Assembly (NCBI RefSeq): GCF_008632955.1
Contig: NZ_CP043959.1
Span: 1,674,001 to 1,738,000 of the forward strand
Direction: 5' to 3'
DNA length: 64,000 nt
DNA from: Streptomyces tendae
GTDB taxonomy: Bacteria > Actinomycetota > Actinomycetes > Streptomycetales > Streptomycetaceae
The position numbers and the translations under genes were made by a program. The first letter of the stretch is position 1, and each line of letters opens with the position of its first letter. A model generated the notes under the pieces. It worked only from the letters and a program-made list of their open reading frames with translations, was not told the origin of the DNA and ran no database searches. Below, one piece after another: positions 1 to 8,089 of the stretch.

Positions 1-2558
1 ACCAGGCCTGGGACGTCGAAGACGTCCTGGAGGCACTCGCGGACCGCCTCCAGCACGATCGGGAACGAACCGAACTCGCCTGCCACCTGGAGCAGTTGGG
101 AGGCGCGCTGGCGCTGCTGCCACAGCGGGGTGCGCCGGCCCGGGTTGCGGCGGGGCAGCAGCAGCGCGCGGGCGGCACACTCGCGGAACCGGGAGGCGAA
201 CAAGGCCGAGCCGCCGACCTGGTCGGTGACGACCTGATCGACCTCGCCCTTGTCGAAGACGACGTCGGAGGCGCCCACCGGGGCCTGGTCCGCGTCGTAG
301 GCGGAGCCTGCCTTCATCGGCTCCTGGTCGAGCAGGTCCAGGCCCATCAGGTCGGCGTCCGGGAGCCGCAGCACGATGCCGTCGTCGGCGTGCATCACCT
401 GCGCGTCCATGCCGTACCGCTCGGAGAGGCGGGCACCGAGCGCGAGCGCCCAGGGCGCGTGCACCTGGGCGCCGAACGGGGAGTGCACGACGACCCGCCA
501 GTCGCCCAGCTCGTCCCGGAAGCGCTCGACCACGATGGTGCGGTCGTCCGGGACGTGACCGCAGGCCTCACGCTGCTCGGCGAGGTACGACAGCACGTTG
601 TCCGCGGCCCAGGCGTCCAGCCCCGCGGCCAGCAGCCTCAGCCGGGCGTCCTCGTCGGACAGCGACCCCACCTCGCGCAGGAAGGCGCCCACGGCCCGGC
701 CCAGCTCCAGCGGCCGGCCCAGCTGGTCGCCCTTCCAGAACGGCAGCCGCCCCGGCACACCCGGCGCGGGCGACACCAGGACGCGGTCGCGCGTGATGTC
801 CTCGATGCGCCACGAGCTGGTGCCGAGCGTGAAGACGTCGCCCACGCGGGACTCGTAAACCATCTCCTCGTCCAGCTCACCGACCCGGCCCCCGCCCTTC
901 TTGGGGTCGGCACCCGCCAGGAACACCCCGAAGAGACCCCGGTCGGGGATGGTGCCGCCCGAGGTCACGGCCAGGCGCTGGGCGCCGGGGCGTCCGGTGA
1001 TCTCACCGGTGACCCGGTCCCACACCACGCGCGGGCGCAGCTCCGCGAACGCGTCCGACGGATACCGGCCGGCGAGCATGTCCAGCACCGACGTGAACGC
1101 CGACTCGGGCAGTGCGGCGAACGGGGCCGCACGGCGCACCATCGCCAGCAGGTCGTCGAACTGCCAGGCGTCCATCGCCGTCATCGCCACGAGCTGCTGG
1201 GCCAGGACGTCCAGCGGGTTCGACGGCACGCGCAGGGACTCGATCGCGCCCGTGCGCATGCGCTCCGTGACGACGGCGGCCTGCACCAGGTCGCCCCGGT
1301 ACTTGGGGAACACCACGCCCGTCGAGACCGCGCCCACCTGGTGCCCCGCGCGGCCCACCCGCTGGAGTCCGGAGGCGACCGACGGCGGTGACTCGACCTG
1401 GACCACCAGGTCGACGGCGCCCATGTCGATGCCCAGCTCCAGGCTGGAGGTGGCGACCACCGCGGGCAGCCGGCCCGCCTTGAGGTCCTCCTCCACCTGG
1501 GCGCGCTGCTCCTTGGACACCGAGCCGTGGTGCGCACGCGCGATGACCGCGGGCGCGCCCTGCGCCGCCCCGGAACCGCCCATCAGCTCGGCGGGGGAGT
1601 GGTGCTCGTCCAGCGGCTCGCCGGTGGCCCGCTCGTAGGCGATCTCGTTGAGCCGGTTGCACAGGCGCTCCGCCAGGCGGCGGGAGTTCGCGAACACGAT
1701 GGTCGAGCGGTGGCCCTGCACCAGGTCGGTGATCCGCTCCTCGACATGCGGCCAGATCGACGGGCGCTCCGCTCCCTCGGAGCCGTCGGCGACCGGGGAG
1801 CCGCCCAGCTCGCCCAGGTCCTCCACCGGCACCACCACGGACAGGTCGAACTCCTTGCCCGACTCCGGCTGCACGATCTCCGTCTTGCGGCGCGGCGACA
1901 GGAACCGGGCGACCTCGTCCACGGGACGCACCGTCGCCGACAGTCCGATGCGGCGGGCCGGCCGCGGCAGCAGCTCGTCCAGCCGCTCCAGGGACAGCGC
2001 GAGATGCGCGCCGCGCTTGGTGCCCGCCACCGCGTGCACCTCGTCGAGGATCACCGTCTCCACACCGGCCAGCGCGTCGCGGGTGGCGGACGTCAGCATC
2101 AGGAACAGCGACTCGGGCGTGGTGATCAGGATGTCCGGCGGGCGGGTGGCGAGGGCGCGGCGCTCGGCGGGCGGCGTGTCACCTGAGCGGATGCCGACCT
2201 TCACCTCGGGCTCGGGCAGCCCCAGGCGCACGGACTCCTGGCGGATGCCGGTCAGCGGACTGCGCAGGTTCCGCTCGACGTCGACGGCCAGGGCCTTCAG
2301 CGGGGAGACGTACAGGACACGGCAGCGCTTCTTCGGGTCGGCGGGCGGCGGGGTCGAGGCCAGTTGGTCCAGGGCGGCGAGGAAGGCGGCCAGGGTCTTC
2401 CCGGAGCCGGTGGGGGCCACGACCAGCACGTCCGAGCCCGCACCGATGGCCTGCCAGGCACCGGCCTGAGCGGCGGTGGGCGCGGAGAAGGCCCCCGTGA
2501 ACCAGCCACGGGTCGCGGGGGAGAAGCCGTCCAGGGCTCGGCGCGGATCGCTGACCAT
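1..2558 (-). CDS. lhr: Lhr-family large DEAD/DEAH helicase (3' end off the window)
   Basis: ATP-dependent superfamily 2 helicase of the Lhr family, which unwinds DNA or RNA:DNA hybrids with 3'-5' polarity and belongs to DNA-damage responses in actinobacteria. My reverse-strand translation starts MVSDPRRALDGFSP. It has Walker A APTGSGKT (about residues 48-55), a DEVH box (about 172-175) followed by HAVAGTKRG, the SAT motif (GLSATVRP), and a C-terminal RecA domain with ATSSLELGID and QRVGRAGHQ. About 850 codons are present and the gene continues past base 1; full Lhr proteins exceed 1,500 residues. The ATG at 2558 sits where transcription should begin from a RecA-NDp-like promoter at 2565-2587, so the mRNA may be leaderless. 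The family is sure and the start is probable. Confidence 0.92.
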   Translation of the reverse strand, partial: MVSDPRRALDGFSPATRGWFTGAFSAPTAAQAGAWQAIGAGSDVLVVAPTGSGKTLAAFLAALDQLASTPPPADPKKRCRVLYVSPLKALAVDVERNLRSPLTGIRQESVRLGLPEPEVKVGIRSGDTPPAERRALATRPPDILITTPESLFLMLTSATRDALAGVETVILDEVHAVAGTKRGAHLALSLERLDELLPRPARRIGLSATVRPVDEVARFLSPRRKTEIVQPESGKEFDLSVVVPVEDLGELGGSPVADGSEGAERPSIWPHVEERITDLVQGHRSTIVFANSRRLAERLCNRLNEIAYERATGEPLDEHHSPAELMGGSGAAQGAPAVIARAHHGSVSKEQRAQVEEDLKAGRLPAVVATSSLELGIDMGAVDLVVQVESPPSVASGLQRVGRAGHQVGAVSTGVVFPKYRGDLVQAAVVTERMRTGAIESLRVPSNPLDVLAQQLVAMTAMDAWQFDDLLAMVRRAAPFAALPESAFTSVLDMLAGRYPSDAFAELRPRVVWDRVTGEITGRPGAQRLAVTSGGTIPDRGLFGVFLAGADPKKGGGRVGELDEEMVYESRVGDVFTLGTSSWRIEDITRDRVLVSPAPGVPGRLPFWKGDQLGRPLELGRAVGAFLREVGSLSDEDARLRLLAAGLDAWAADNVLSYLAEQREACGHVPDDRTIVVERFRDELGDWRVVVHSPFGAQVHAPWALALGARLSERYGMDAQVMHADDGIVLRLPDADLMGLDLLDQEPMKAGSAYDADQAPVGASDVVFDKGEVDQVVTDQVGGSALFASRFRECAARALLLPRRNPGRRTPLWQQRQRASQLLQVAGEFGSFPIVLEAVRECLQDVFDVPGL

Positions 2559-2564
2559 GGGTCC

Positions 2565-2587
2565 ATCGTGCACCCCGGCACTGACAA
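2565..2587 (-). promoter_or_regulatory. RecA-NDp (PafBC-type) promoter of the Lhr helicase gene
   Basis: Read on the minus strand, this is TTGTCAGTG (2587-2579), eight bases, then CACGAT (2570-2565). The known actinobacterial DNA-damage promoter is TTGTCRGTG-N8-TANNNT. The -35 half is perfect and the -10 half differs only in its first base. Transcription should start about seven bases later, at the ATG itself. The same motif lies before recA and dinG in this window. Confidence 0.7.
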
Positions 2588-2631
2588 TCGGGGTGATCCG
2601 GGGACGGGCCGGGGCGCGTGACAATGACGGT

Positions 2632-3630
2632 ATGACGGAAGCGCGCCGGGAGCGGGCACGGCACTGGCAGTACGAGGAACTGCCCGGTGTCGACCTGCTG
2701 CGTGCCCGGTACATCCGCAAGTCGTTCGTCCGGCACACCCACGAGAACTTCGTGATCGCCGCGATCGCCGACGGTGTCGAGGTCTTCCACCACGGCGGCG
2801 GTGACCAGTACGCGGGCGCCGGGGCCCTCGCCCTGGTGAACCCGGACACGCCGCACACCGGCCGGGCCGGCGTGCCCGAGGGATGGCAGTACGGAGCGGT
2901 CTACCCCTCCCCGGAGGTCGTGGCCGCGATCGCCGCCGAGACCACCACGCTGCGCGGCACCCCGGGCTTCGTCACGCCGGTTCTCGACGACCCGTACACC
3001 GTGCGGATGGTGCACCAGGTGCTGCGGGCCACCGACGAGGGGAACGCGCTCGCCGCCGACACCCTGCTGCGGGTCGTGGTGACCCGGCTGCTGCGGCTCA
3101 ACGGCGGCACGCTGCCCCGGCGCGAGGTACGCACGGCCGGGGCGCGGACCGCCGCACGCGCGCGTGCGGTGCTCGAGGAGCGGATGGCGGCGCCGCCCAC
3201 CCTGGAACAGCTGGCCGCCGGCCTCGGCACGAGCCCTTTCGCCCTGCTGCGCGCCTTCCGCGACACCTACGGGATGCCCCCGCACACCTGGCTCACCGAC
3301 GCGCGCGTACGGCGGGCCCGGCGCCTGCTGGACGCGGGGACGGCGCCCTCTCAGGCGGCCGTCGCCGTCGGGTTCACCGACCAGCCGCACTTGAACCGGC
3401 ACTTCGGCCGCATCGTCGGCGTACCCCCGGGCGCCTACCAGCGCGAGCGCAAGAACGTACAAGACGCGCGCGCGGGGGCCCACGTACCGTCAGGGACGTG
3501 GCAACGGAACGGACAGCAGAACGCACGGACATACGGAACCGGCCCGGCGAGAAACCCGACGGCGCCGTGGTCCGGGACGCCCTCGGTGTCGGCATCGCCG
3601 TCGGACTCTCCGGGTTCGCCTTCGGAGTGA
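2632..3630 (+). CDS. AraC-family transcriptional regulator
   Basis: Predicted DNA-binding regulator of about 332 residues. The N-terminal half looks like an AraC-type cupin effector domain (RHTHENFVIAAIADGVE, then VNPDTPHTGRAG). The C-terminal half has two helix-turn-helix units, PTLEQLAAGLGTSPFALLRAF and PSQAAVAVGFTDQPHLNRHF followed by GVPPGAYQR, which is the AraC signature. The ATG at 2632 is preferred over upstream in-frame starts because the similarity begins there. The last roughly 45 codons (after RKNVQDARAG) are low complexity and overlap azlC by 133 bases. The regulator probably controls the azlC/azlD pair directly downstream; that is inference from position. Confidence 0.85.
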   Translation: MTEARRERARHWQYEELPGVDLLRARYIRKSFVRHTHENFVIAAIADGVEVFHHGGGDQYAGAGALALVNPDTPHTGRAGVPEGWQYGAVYPSPEVVAAIAAETTTLRGTPGFVTPVLDDPYTVRMVHQVLRATDEGNALAADTLLRVVVTRLLRLNGGTLPRREVRTAGARTAARARAVLEERMAAPPTLEQLAAGLGTSPFALLRAFRDTYGMPPHTWLTDARVRRARRLLDAGTAPSQAAVAVGFTDQPHLNRHFGRIVGVPPGAYQRERKNVQDARAGAHVPSGTWQRNGQQNARTYGTGPARNPTAPWSGTPSVSASPSDSPGSPSE

Positions 3631-4340
3631 CCTCGGCGGGCAGCGGGCTCAGCCTGCTGCAGACCTGCGCGCTCAGCCTGCTGGTGTTCACCGGCGCCTC
3701 CCAGTTCGCGCTGGTGGGAGCGCTGGCGGCGGGCGGTGGAGCCGTCACGGCCGCCGCGGGCGCGTTCTTCCTCGGCGTGCGCAACGCCTTCTACGGACTG
3801 CGGCTCTCCCAACTGCTGGCGCTGCCCCGCGCGGTGCGGCCGTTCGCCGCGCAGTGGGTGATCGACGAGACCACCGCCGTCTCGCTCGCCCAGCCCACCC
3901 GGCGCAGCGCCCGCATCGGCTTCCTGGTCACCGGGCTCAGCCTCTACCTCCTGTGGAACCTCACCACGCTGCTCGGCGCACTCGGCGCCGAGGCCATCGG
4001 GGACACCGACGCGTGGGGGCTGGACGCGGCCGGCCCAGCCGTCTTCCTGGCGCTGCTCGCCCCCATGCTGCGGACCGGCACCGAGCGGGCCGTCGCCGCG
4101 CTCGCCGTGCTGCTGGGGCTCGGACTGCTGCCCGTCCTGCCCGCAGGCGTCCCGGTCCTGGTGGCCGCGCTCGCGGCACCGGCCGTCCTGTGGGCGCACG
4201 GCCGGAAGAACGACGCGCGCGTTGACGCACGGGACGTCGCACGCGATGAGGCACGGGACACGACACGCGAAGAGGCGCGGGGTGACGCGCGGGACGCCGC
4301 GCGCGATGACGCGCGGGACGTGACGGAGGAGGACCGTTGA
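3498..4340 (+). CDS. azlC: AzlC-family branched-chain amino acid exporter subunit
   Basis: Large subunit of an AzlCD-type export permease, which in Bacillus exports 4-azaleucine and branched-chain amino acids. Family motifs include GVTSAGSGLSLLQTCALSLLVFTGASQFA, FFLGVRNAFYGLRLS and a series of hydrophobic helices to about residue 235. The GTG at 3498 is chosen from the AzlC domain start; it lies inside the 3' end of the upstream AraC gene in another frame. The C-terminus is odd: about 40 charged residues built from repeats of the type DARD/EARD, encoded by a GACGCGCGGGAC-like DNA repeat at 4205-4320. The stop overlaps the azlD start (TTGA), so the two should be translationally coupled. Confidence 0.88.
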   Translation: MATERTAERTDIRNRPGEKPDGAVVRDALGVGIAVGLSGFAFGVTSAGSGLSLLQTCALSLLVFTGASQFALVGALAAGGGAVTAAAGAFFLGVRNAFYGLRLSQLLALPRAVRPFAAQWVIDETTAVSLAQPTRRSARIGFLVTGLSLYLLWNLTTLLGALGAEAIGDTDAWGLDAAGPAVFLALLAPMLRTGTERAVAALAVLLGLGLLPVLPAGVPVLVAALAAPAVLWAHGRKNDARVDARDVARDEARDTTREEARGDARDAARDDARDVTEEDR

Positions 4341-4645
4341 ACATCTGGATCGCGATCGGCCTGACCGTCGTCGGTTGCTACGCCGTCAAGCTCGCAGGGC
4401 TGCTGGTGCCCGCTGGGGTCCTCGAACGCCCCCTCGTGCGGCGGCTCGCCGCGCTGCTGCCGGTCGCCCTCCTCGCCGCCCTCACGGCCCAGCAGGCCTT
4501 CGCGGACGGCCGGACGCTGGTCCTGGACGCGCGGGCGGCCGGCCTCGCCGCCGCCGCCGTGGCGCTCCTGCTGCGGGCACCGTTCCTGCTCGTGGTGGCG
4601 GCGGCCGTGCTGGTGACGGCCGGGGTCCGGGCGCTGGGCGGGTGA
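4337..4645 (+). CDS. azlD: AzlD-family small subunit of amino acid exporter
   Basis: Small hydrophobic partner of AzlC, 102 residues, with about four membrane helices (IAIGLTVVGCYAVKLAGLLVPA, LLPVALLAALTAQQAF, AAAVALLLRAPFLLVVAAAVLVTAGV). It starts with TTG at 4337, overlapping the azlC stop, behind a good ribosome binding site GGAGGAGG. Length and position directly after azlC match the family. It should form the two-component permease with AzlC in the cytoplasmic membrane. Confidence 0.87.
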   Translation: MNIWIAIGLTVVGCYAVKLAGLLVPAGVLERPLVRRLAALLPVALLAALTAQQAFADGRTLVLDARAAGLAAAAVALLLRAPFLLVVAAAVLVTAGVRALGG

Positions 4646-4697
4646 GACGGGGGTACTGCGGTGCCGGGTGGTCCTTGCGGGGCGGGGGCCGTGCGCC

Positions 4698-5681
4698 TCA
4701 GGTGACCGGGCGGCCGTACGCGGCCAGGGTGCGCAGTGCCTCGATCGTCGCCATGGGGCGTGCCTCCAGGAGGGCGAGCGGGGAGTGCGCGGGGTGGCGG
4801 ACGGGCCAGCCGCCGTCCTCACGCCGGCCGGCCTCGAGGACGTCGAGGGAGCGAGCCATCTCCGCGTCGGTGAACCACGCGCGCGCGAGCGAGTCCGGCG
4901 TCCGCGCGTAGTCGTGCGGGAGGCGGGGCGCGCCGGGGTCGAGGGCCGATGGACGTCGCGTGCCGGCGTCGGCGGTCGGCGGGGCCGTGCCGAGGGCGGA
5001 GGCCGACGGGTCCGGGTCGAGGTCGTCCGGGTCGAGCACCGCCAGACCTTCCCTGCGTACGAGACGGCCCAGCCGTTCGGCGGCGGCCTCCGCGCGGGCG
5101 CGGTCCGGAGCGTGGTCCAGGAACAGCACGGCGGCTTCGACCTCCCCGGGGCGTGCCGCCTCCAGCGACTCCACGGCCTGCCAGCAGAAGTGGGTCGCGC
5201 GGAACAGCCACGCGTGCCACACCTCGTTGCGATGCAGCAGCCCCACCACCGGCCCGGTGGCCGACAGCGCACCTGGCGCGTCCGGCATCCCGGCCGCCCC
5301 ACGGCCGTTCCCGACGGGACGTACGGCCGCGAGCGCGCCCTCCGCCGTCGAGACGGACGTCAGATAGCGGCACACGTCCTCCGCTCGACGGGCGTCGCAC
5401 CGCCCCACGGCGTCCAGGACGCGCAGCGCGCGTGCGGTGTGCTCGGGGAGGCTGGCCGGCCCGCGCAGCCCCGGCTCCAGCGCGTGACCGTAGCCGCCGT
5501 CGTCGTTCCGGTACGCCTCCAGAGCCGTCTCCACCGGGGCGGCGGCCCCCTCGCGGAAGTGATGGGCGAACAGGCGCTGCTCCAGTACGCGCGCGGTGCG
5601 CCAGACGAAGCGCTCCGCCCGCGCGAGCGCGCCGTCCGGCGGGGACGTCAGGATGAGCGGGGCGGCTGCGATGTCGGCCAT
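4698..5681 (-). CDS. Toroid-like (prenyltransferase/cyclase fold) hypothetical protein
   Basis: A 327-residue protein of unknown function. The sequence NDDGGYGHALEPGLRGPASLPEHTARALRVLD and the later REDGGWPVRHPAHSPLALLEAR resemble the repeated GG-W/Y helical-hairpin units of alpha/alpha toroid proteins (squalene cyclase, prenyltransferase beta subunits). I see no DXDD or other cyclase catalytic motif. The start MADIAAAPLILT at 5681 is preferred over the longer in-frame start at 5789 because the extra N-terminus would run into the divergent promoter of the DUF3046 gene. No signal peptide is seen. Function is not assigned. Confidence 0.7.
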   Translation of the reverse strand: MADIAAAPLILTSPPDGALARAERFVWRTARVLEQRLFAHHFREGAAAPVETALEAYRNDDGGYGHALEPGLRGPASLPEHTARALRVLDAVGRCDARRAEDVCRYLTSVSTAEGALAAVRPVGNGRGAAGMPDAPGALSATGPVVGLLHRNEVWHAWLFRATHFCWQAVESLEAARPGEVEAAVLFLDHAPDRARAEAAAERLGRLVRREGLAVLDPDDLDPDPSASALGTAPPTADAGTRRPSALDPGAPRLPHDYARTPDSLARAWFTDAEMARSLDVLEAGRREDGGWPVRHPAHSPLALLEARPMATIEALRTLAAYGRPVT

Positions 5682-5760
5682 GGCACCGACCGTAGGGGCA
5701 CGGCAGGGCCCGCAGGCCCCGTGGCCCTGCGCCACCCTCGCAGGCGGGATACTGGGGGGC

Positions 5761-5955
5761 ATGCGGTTGACGGTTTTCTGGGAGCGCATGGCGGAGTACT
5801 TCGGTGCGGGCTACGCCGACACCTTCGCGCGTGACCATGTCATGTCCGAACTCGGCGGACGCACCGTCCACGAGGCGCTGGCGGCCGGCTGGGACGCCAA
5901 GGACGTCTGGCAGGTGGTCTGCACGGTGATGGGCGTCCCCCGAGAACTGCGCTGA
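5761..5955 (+). CDS. DUF3046 family small protein
   Basis: Small 64-residue protein beginning MRLTVFWERMAEYFGAGYAD and ending with VCTVMGVPRELR. This is the DUF3046 family, typically found upstream of recA in actinobacteria. Function is unknown. The ATG at 5761 is set by the family's compact length. It is followed on the same strand by the AI-2E-type permease and, further on, recA. Confidence 0.85.
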   Translation: MRLTVFWERMAEYFGAGYADTFARDHVMSELGGRTVHEALAAGWDAKDVWQVVCTVMGVPRELR

Positions 5956-5996
5956 TCGTCACAGAGACCACCTGGGAGCGGACAGCGGCCGAGGCC

Positions 5997-7364
5997 GTGG
6001 GCGAGACTTGGGCCGTGGCAACCACCGACGAGACCGGGCCCGCGGGCCGGCACACGAGCATGCCCGGCGCGCACCCGCCCGCCGGACCACCGGTGGACCC
6101 CCCGCCCGCGCCGGGCGCCCGGATGCCGCGGTGGCTGCCGCGCGCCATGGTGCTCGCGCTCGCCCTGGTCGCCGTGTTCCAGCTGGGCAGCTGGGCCTTC
6201 CACCAGCTCACCAGCCTGCTGATCAACATCCTCATCGCGTTCTTCCTGGCGCTGGCCGTGGAACCGGCGGTGAGCTGGATGGCCGCGCGCGGGATGCGGC
6301 GGGGCATGGGCACCTTCGTCGTCTTCATGGGCGTCCTGGTCGTCGGGGCGGGTTTCGTCACGCTCCTCGGGTCCATGCTCGCGGAGCAGATCATCAAGAT
6401 CGTCGAGGACTTCCCCGAGTACCTCGACTCGGTGATCAACTGGATCAACGCGCACTTCCACACCGAGCTGCGGCGGGTCGACATCCAGGAGGGCCTGCTG
6501 CGGTCCGACTGGCTGCGCAACTACGTGCAGAACAGCGCCACCGGGGTGCTGGACGTGTCCACCCAGGTGCTCGGCGGGCTCTTCCGGCTGCTGACCATCG
6601 GCCTGTTCTCGTTCTACTTCGCCGCCGACGGCCCGCGGCTGCGGCGCACCATCTGCTCCGTCCTGCCGCCCGCCCGGCAGGCCGAGGTGCTGCGGGCGTG
6701 GGAGATCGCCGTGAACAAGACGGGCGGCTACCTCTACTCGCGCGGCCTGATGGCCCTCGTCTCGGGTCTCGCGCACTACGTCCTGCTCGAGTTCCTCGAC
6801 GTGCCCTACGCGCCGGTGCTGGCCGTGTGGGTGGGGCTGGTCTCGCAGTTCATCCCGACCATCGGCACGTACCTGGCGGGCGCGCTGCCCATGCTGATCG
6901 CCTTCACGGTCGCGCCCTGGTACGCGGTGTGGGTGCTGGTCTTCGTGGTGGTCTACCAGCAGTTCGAGAACTACGTCCTGCAGCCGAAGCTGACCGCCCG
7001 GACCGTCGACATCCACCCGGCGGTCGCCTTCGGGTCCGTCGTCGCGGGCACCGCGCTGCTCGGCGCCGTCGGCGCGCTGATCGCCATCCCCGCCGTCGCC
7101 ACGCTGCAGGCGTTCCTCGGCGCGTACGTGAAGCGGTACGACGTCACCGACGACCCACGGGTGCTCGGCCACCGGGGACCTGGCGGGGCGGGCACCTTCG
7201 GCCACCGTGTCCGTGGCCTGTGGGCGCAACGGCGCCCGGATCAGGCAGGCACCGAACCGACGGGTACCGGACCGACCGGCGCCCGACCGACCGGTACCGA
7301 GCCGACCGGCTCCGGTGCGACCGGCGCGACCGGTGCCGGGGACGGCGGGACGGCCAGGACGTGA
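5997..7364 (+). CDS. AI-2E family transporter-like membrane protein
   Basis: Polytopic membrane protein of the AI-2E exporter superfamily (TqsA/YdiK/PerM-like). Helices are visible at about residues 48-95 (LALVAVFQLGSWAF, LLINILIAFFLALAVEPAVSW) and 100-130. Family hallmarks follow in the C-terminal half: GLVSQFIPTIGTYLAGALP, FVVVYQQFENYVLQPKLTARTVDIHPAVAFGSVVAG and LIAIPAVATLQAF. The start could be GTG 5997 or GTG 6015. The N-terminal 40 residues are Pro/Gly rich. The C-terminal 45 or so contain repeats of the TEPTG/GPTG type (bases 7249-7340), a low-complexity cytoplasmic tail. The substrate is unknown; the AI-2 name is a family label only. Confidence 0.85.
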   Translation: MGETWAVATTDETGPAGRHTSMPGAHPPAGPPVDPPPAPGARMPRWLPRAMVLALALVAVFQLGSWAFHQLTSLLINILIAFFLALAVEPAVSWMAARGMRRGMGTFVVFMGVLVVGAGFVTLLGSMLAEQIIKIVEDFPEYLDSVINWINAHFHTELRRVDIQEGLLRSDWLRNYVQNSATGVLDVSTQVLGGLFRLLTIGLFSFYFAADGPRLRRTICSVLPPARQAEVLRAWEIAVNKTGGYLYSRGLMALVSGLAHYVLLEFLDVPYAPVLAVWVGLVSQFIPTIGTYLAGALPMLIAFTVAPWYAVWVLVFVVVYQQFENYVLQPKLTARTVDIHPAVAFGSVVAGTALLGAVGALIAIPAVATLQAFLGAYVKRYDVTDDPRVLGHRGPGGAGTFGHRVRGLWAQRRPDQAGTEPTGTGPTGARPTGTEPTGSGATGATGAGDGGTART

Positions 7365-7469
7365 CGGGCTGAGTTCTCCAGGATCTGGAGGACAAGGGGG
7401 CCAGGGTCCTAAGCCGATGGTTCGACGCGCTGCCCGATGCGGCCGGGTCGTCCCGCATGGTCCGATGCC

Positions 7470-7877
7470 GTGGTGAGCGATCTTGTGAACGATCCCGGTC
7501 CCGCCGTCCGCACCCGCCTGGCCGAGGAGCGGAACGTCTGGCTGTGCACCGTGCGTCCCGACGGCTCGGCCCACGTCACACCCGTCTGGTTCGTCTACGG
7601 CCGTTCCCGGTGGTGGATCGGCGCCGACGAGAGGGCCGTCAAGGTCAGGAACGTCCGTGCGGAGCCGCGTGTGTCCCTGGCCTTGGAGGACGGACGGTCC
7701 CCGGTCGTCGCGGAAGGGGACGCGACGGTGCTCCTCGACGCGTTCCCCCGCGAGGTCGTGGCCGCCTTCAGGGAGAAGTACCGGTGGGACGTGGCCGCGC
7801 CCACGAGCCCCGGCAGCGCTCGCGTGCTGCTGGAGGTGCGGGTGCGGCGATGGCTGCTGGCGGGCACGGCTCAGTGA
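7470..7877 (+). CDS. F420/FMN-dependent pyridoxamine oxidase-like (PPOX) protein
   Basis: About 135 residues with the split-barrel PPOX fold: RTRLAEERNVWLCTVRPDGSAHVTPVWFVYGRSRWWIGADERAVKVRNVRAEPRVSLALEDG. In actinobacteria such proteins bind F420 or flavin and include reductases and heme-binding members. Tandem GTG codons at 7470 and 7473 are likely starts; the family similarity begins about 12 residues in. It lies just upstream of the recA regulatory region. The cofactor cannot be decided from sequence alone. Confidence 0.78.
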   Translation: MVSDLVNDPGPAVRTRLAEERNVWLCTVRPDGSAHVTPVWFVYGRSRWWIGADERAVKVRNVRAEPRVSLALEDGRSPVVAEGDATVLLDAFPREVVAAFREKYRWDVAAPTSPGSARVLLEVRVRRWLLAGTAQ

Positions 7878-7898
7878 CGCGGGGCCCGGCGGTGCGGC

Positions 7899-7925
7899 TT
7901 GACACGAAAATCGAACATCCATTCT
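7899..7925 (+). promoter_or_regulatory. Upstream recA promoter with degenerate LexA box
   Basis: TTGACA (7899-7904) is followed by a degenerate SOS box, CGAACATCCATTCT (7912-7925). Against the consensus CGAACRNRYGTTYG it has an intact left half and three mismatches. The site lies about 165 bases before the recA ATG and matches the GAACATCCATTC element I recall for Streptomyces recA. LexA control is likely but weaker than at lexA. Confidence 0.5.
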
Positions 7926-7991
7926 TATGGAAGCGCCGGTGAGGCTCGACACCGGGCGTTCTGCCCTAGTTCATACGGGTAGGTGCCCGGG

Positions 7992-8000
7992 TTATCCACA
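7992..8000 (+). promoter_or_regulatory. Perfect DnaA box upstream of recA
   Basis: TTATCCACA followed by GG, a perfect match to the classical DnaA binding site, 24 bases before the RecA-NDp promoter of recA. A second identical 11-mer lies in the recQ/DUF4192 divergent region at 54728. DnaA binding is inferred from motif only. Confidence 0.4.
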
Positions 8001-8023
8001 GGCCGGACGTGCGTCGGGGCGCG

Positions 8024-8046
8024 TTGTCAGTGGCAGGCGTTAGCGT
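8024..8046 (+). promoter_or_regulatory. RecA-NDp (PafBC-type) promoter of recA
   Basis: TTGTCAGTG (8024-8032), eight bases, then TAGCGT (8041-8046). This is a perfect match to the LexA-independent DNA-damage promoter TTGTCRGTG-N8-TANNNT described for recA of mycobacteria and Streptomyces. Transcription should begin near 8053, giving a leader of about 37 bases before the ATG at 8090. Confidence 0.88.
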
Positions 8047-8089
8047 CTTTGACGTGAAGCGATCGACTCAAGCAAATCGGGTGGAACCC

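Noticed and set aside
96..1391. A long plus-strand frame at the window start
   Set aside because: Antisense to the Lhr helicase gene, whose motifs are clear on the minus strand.
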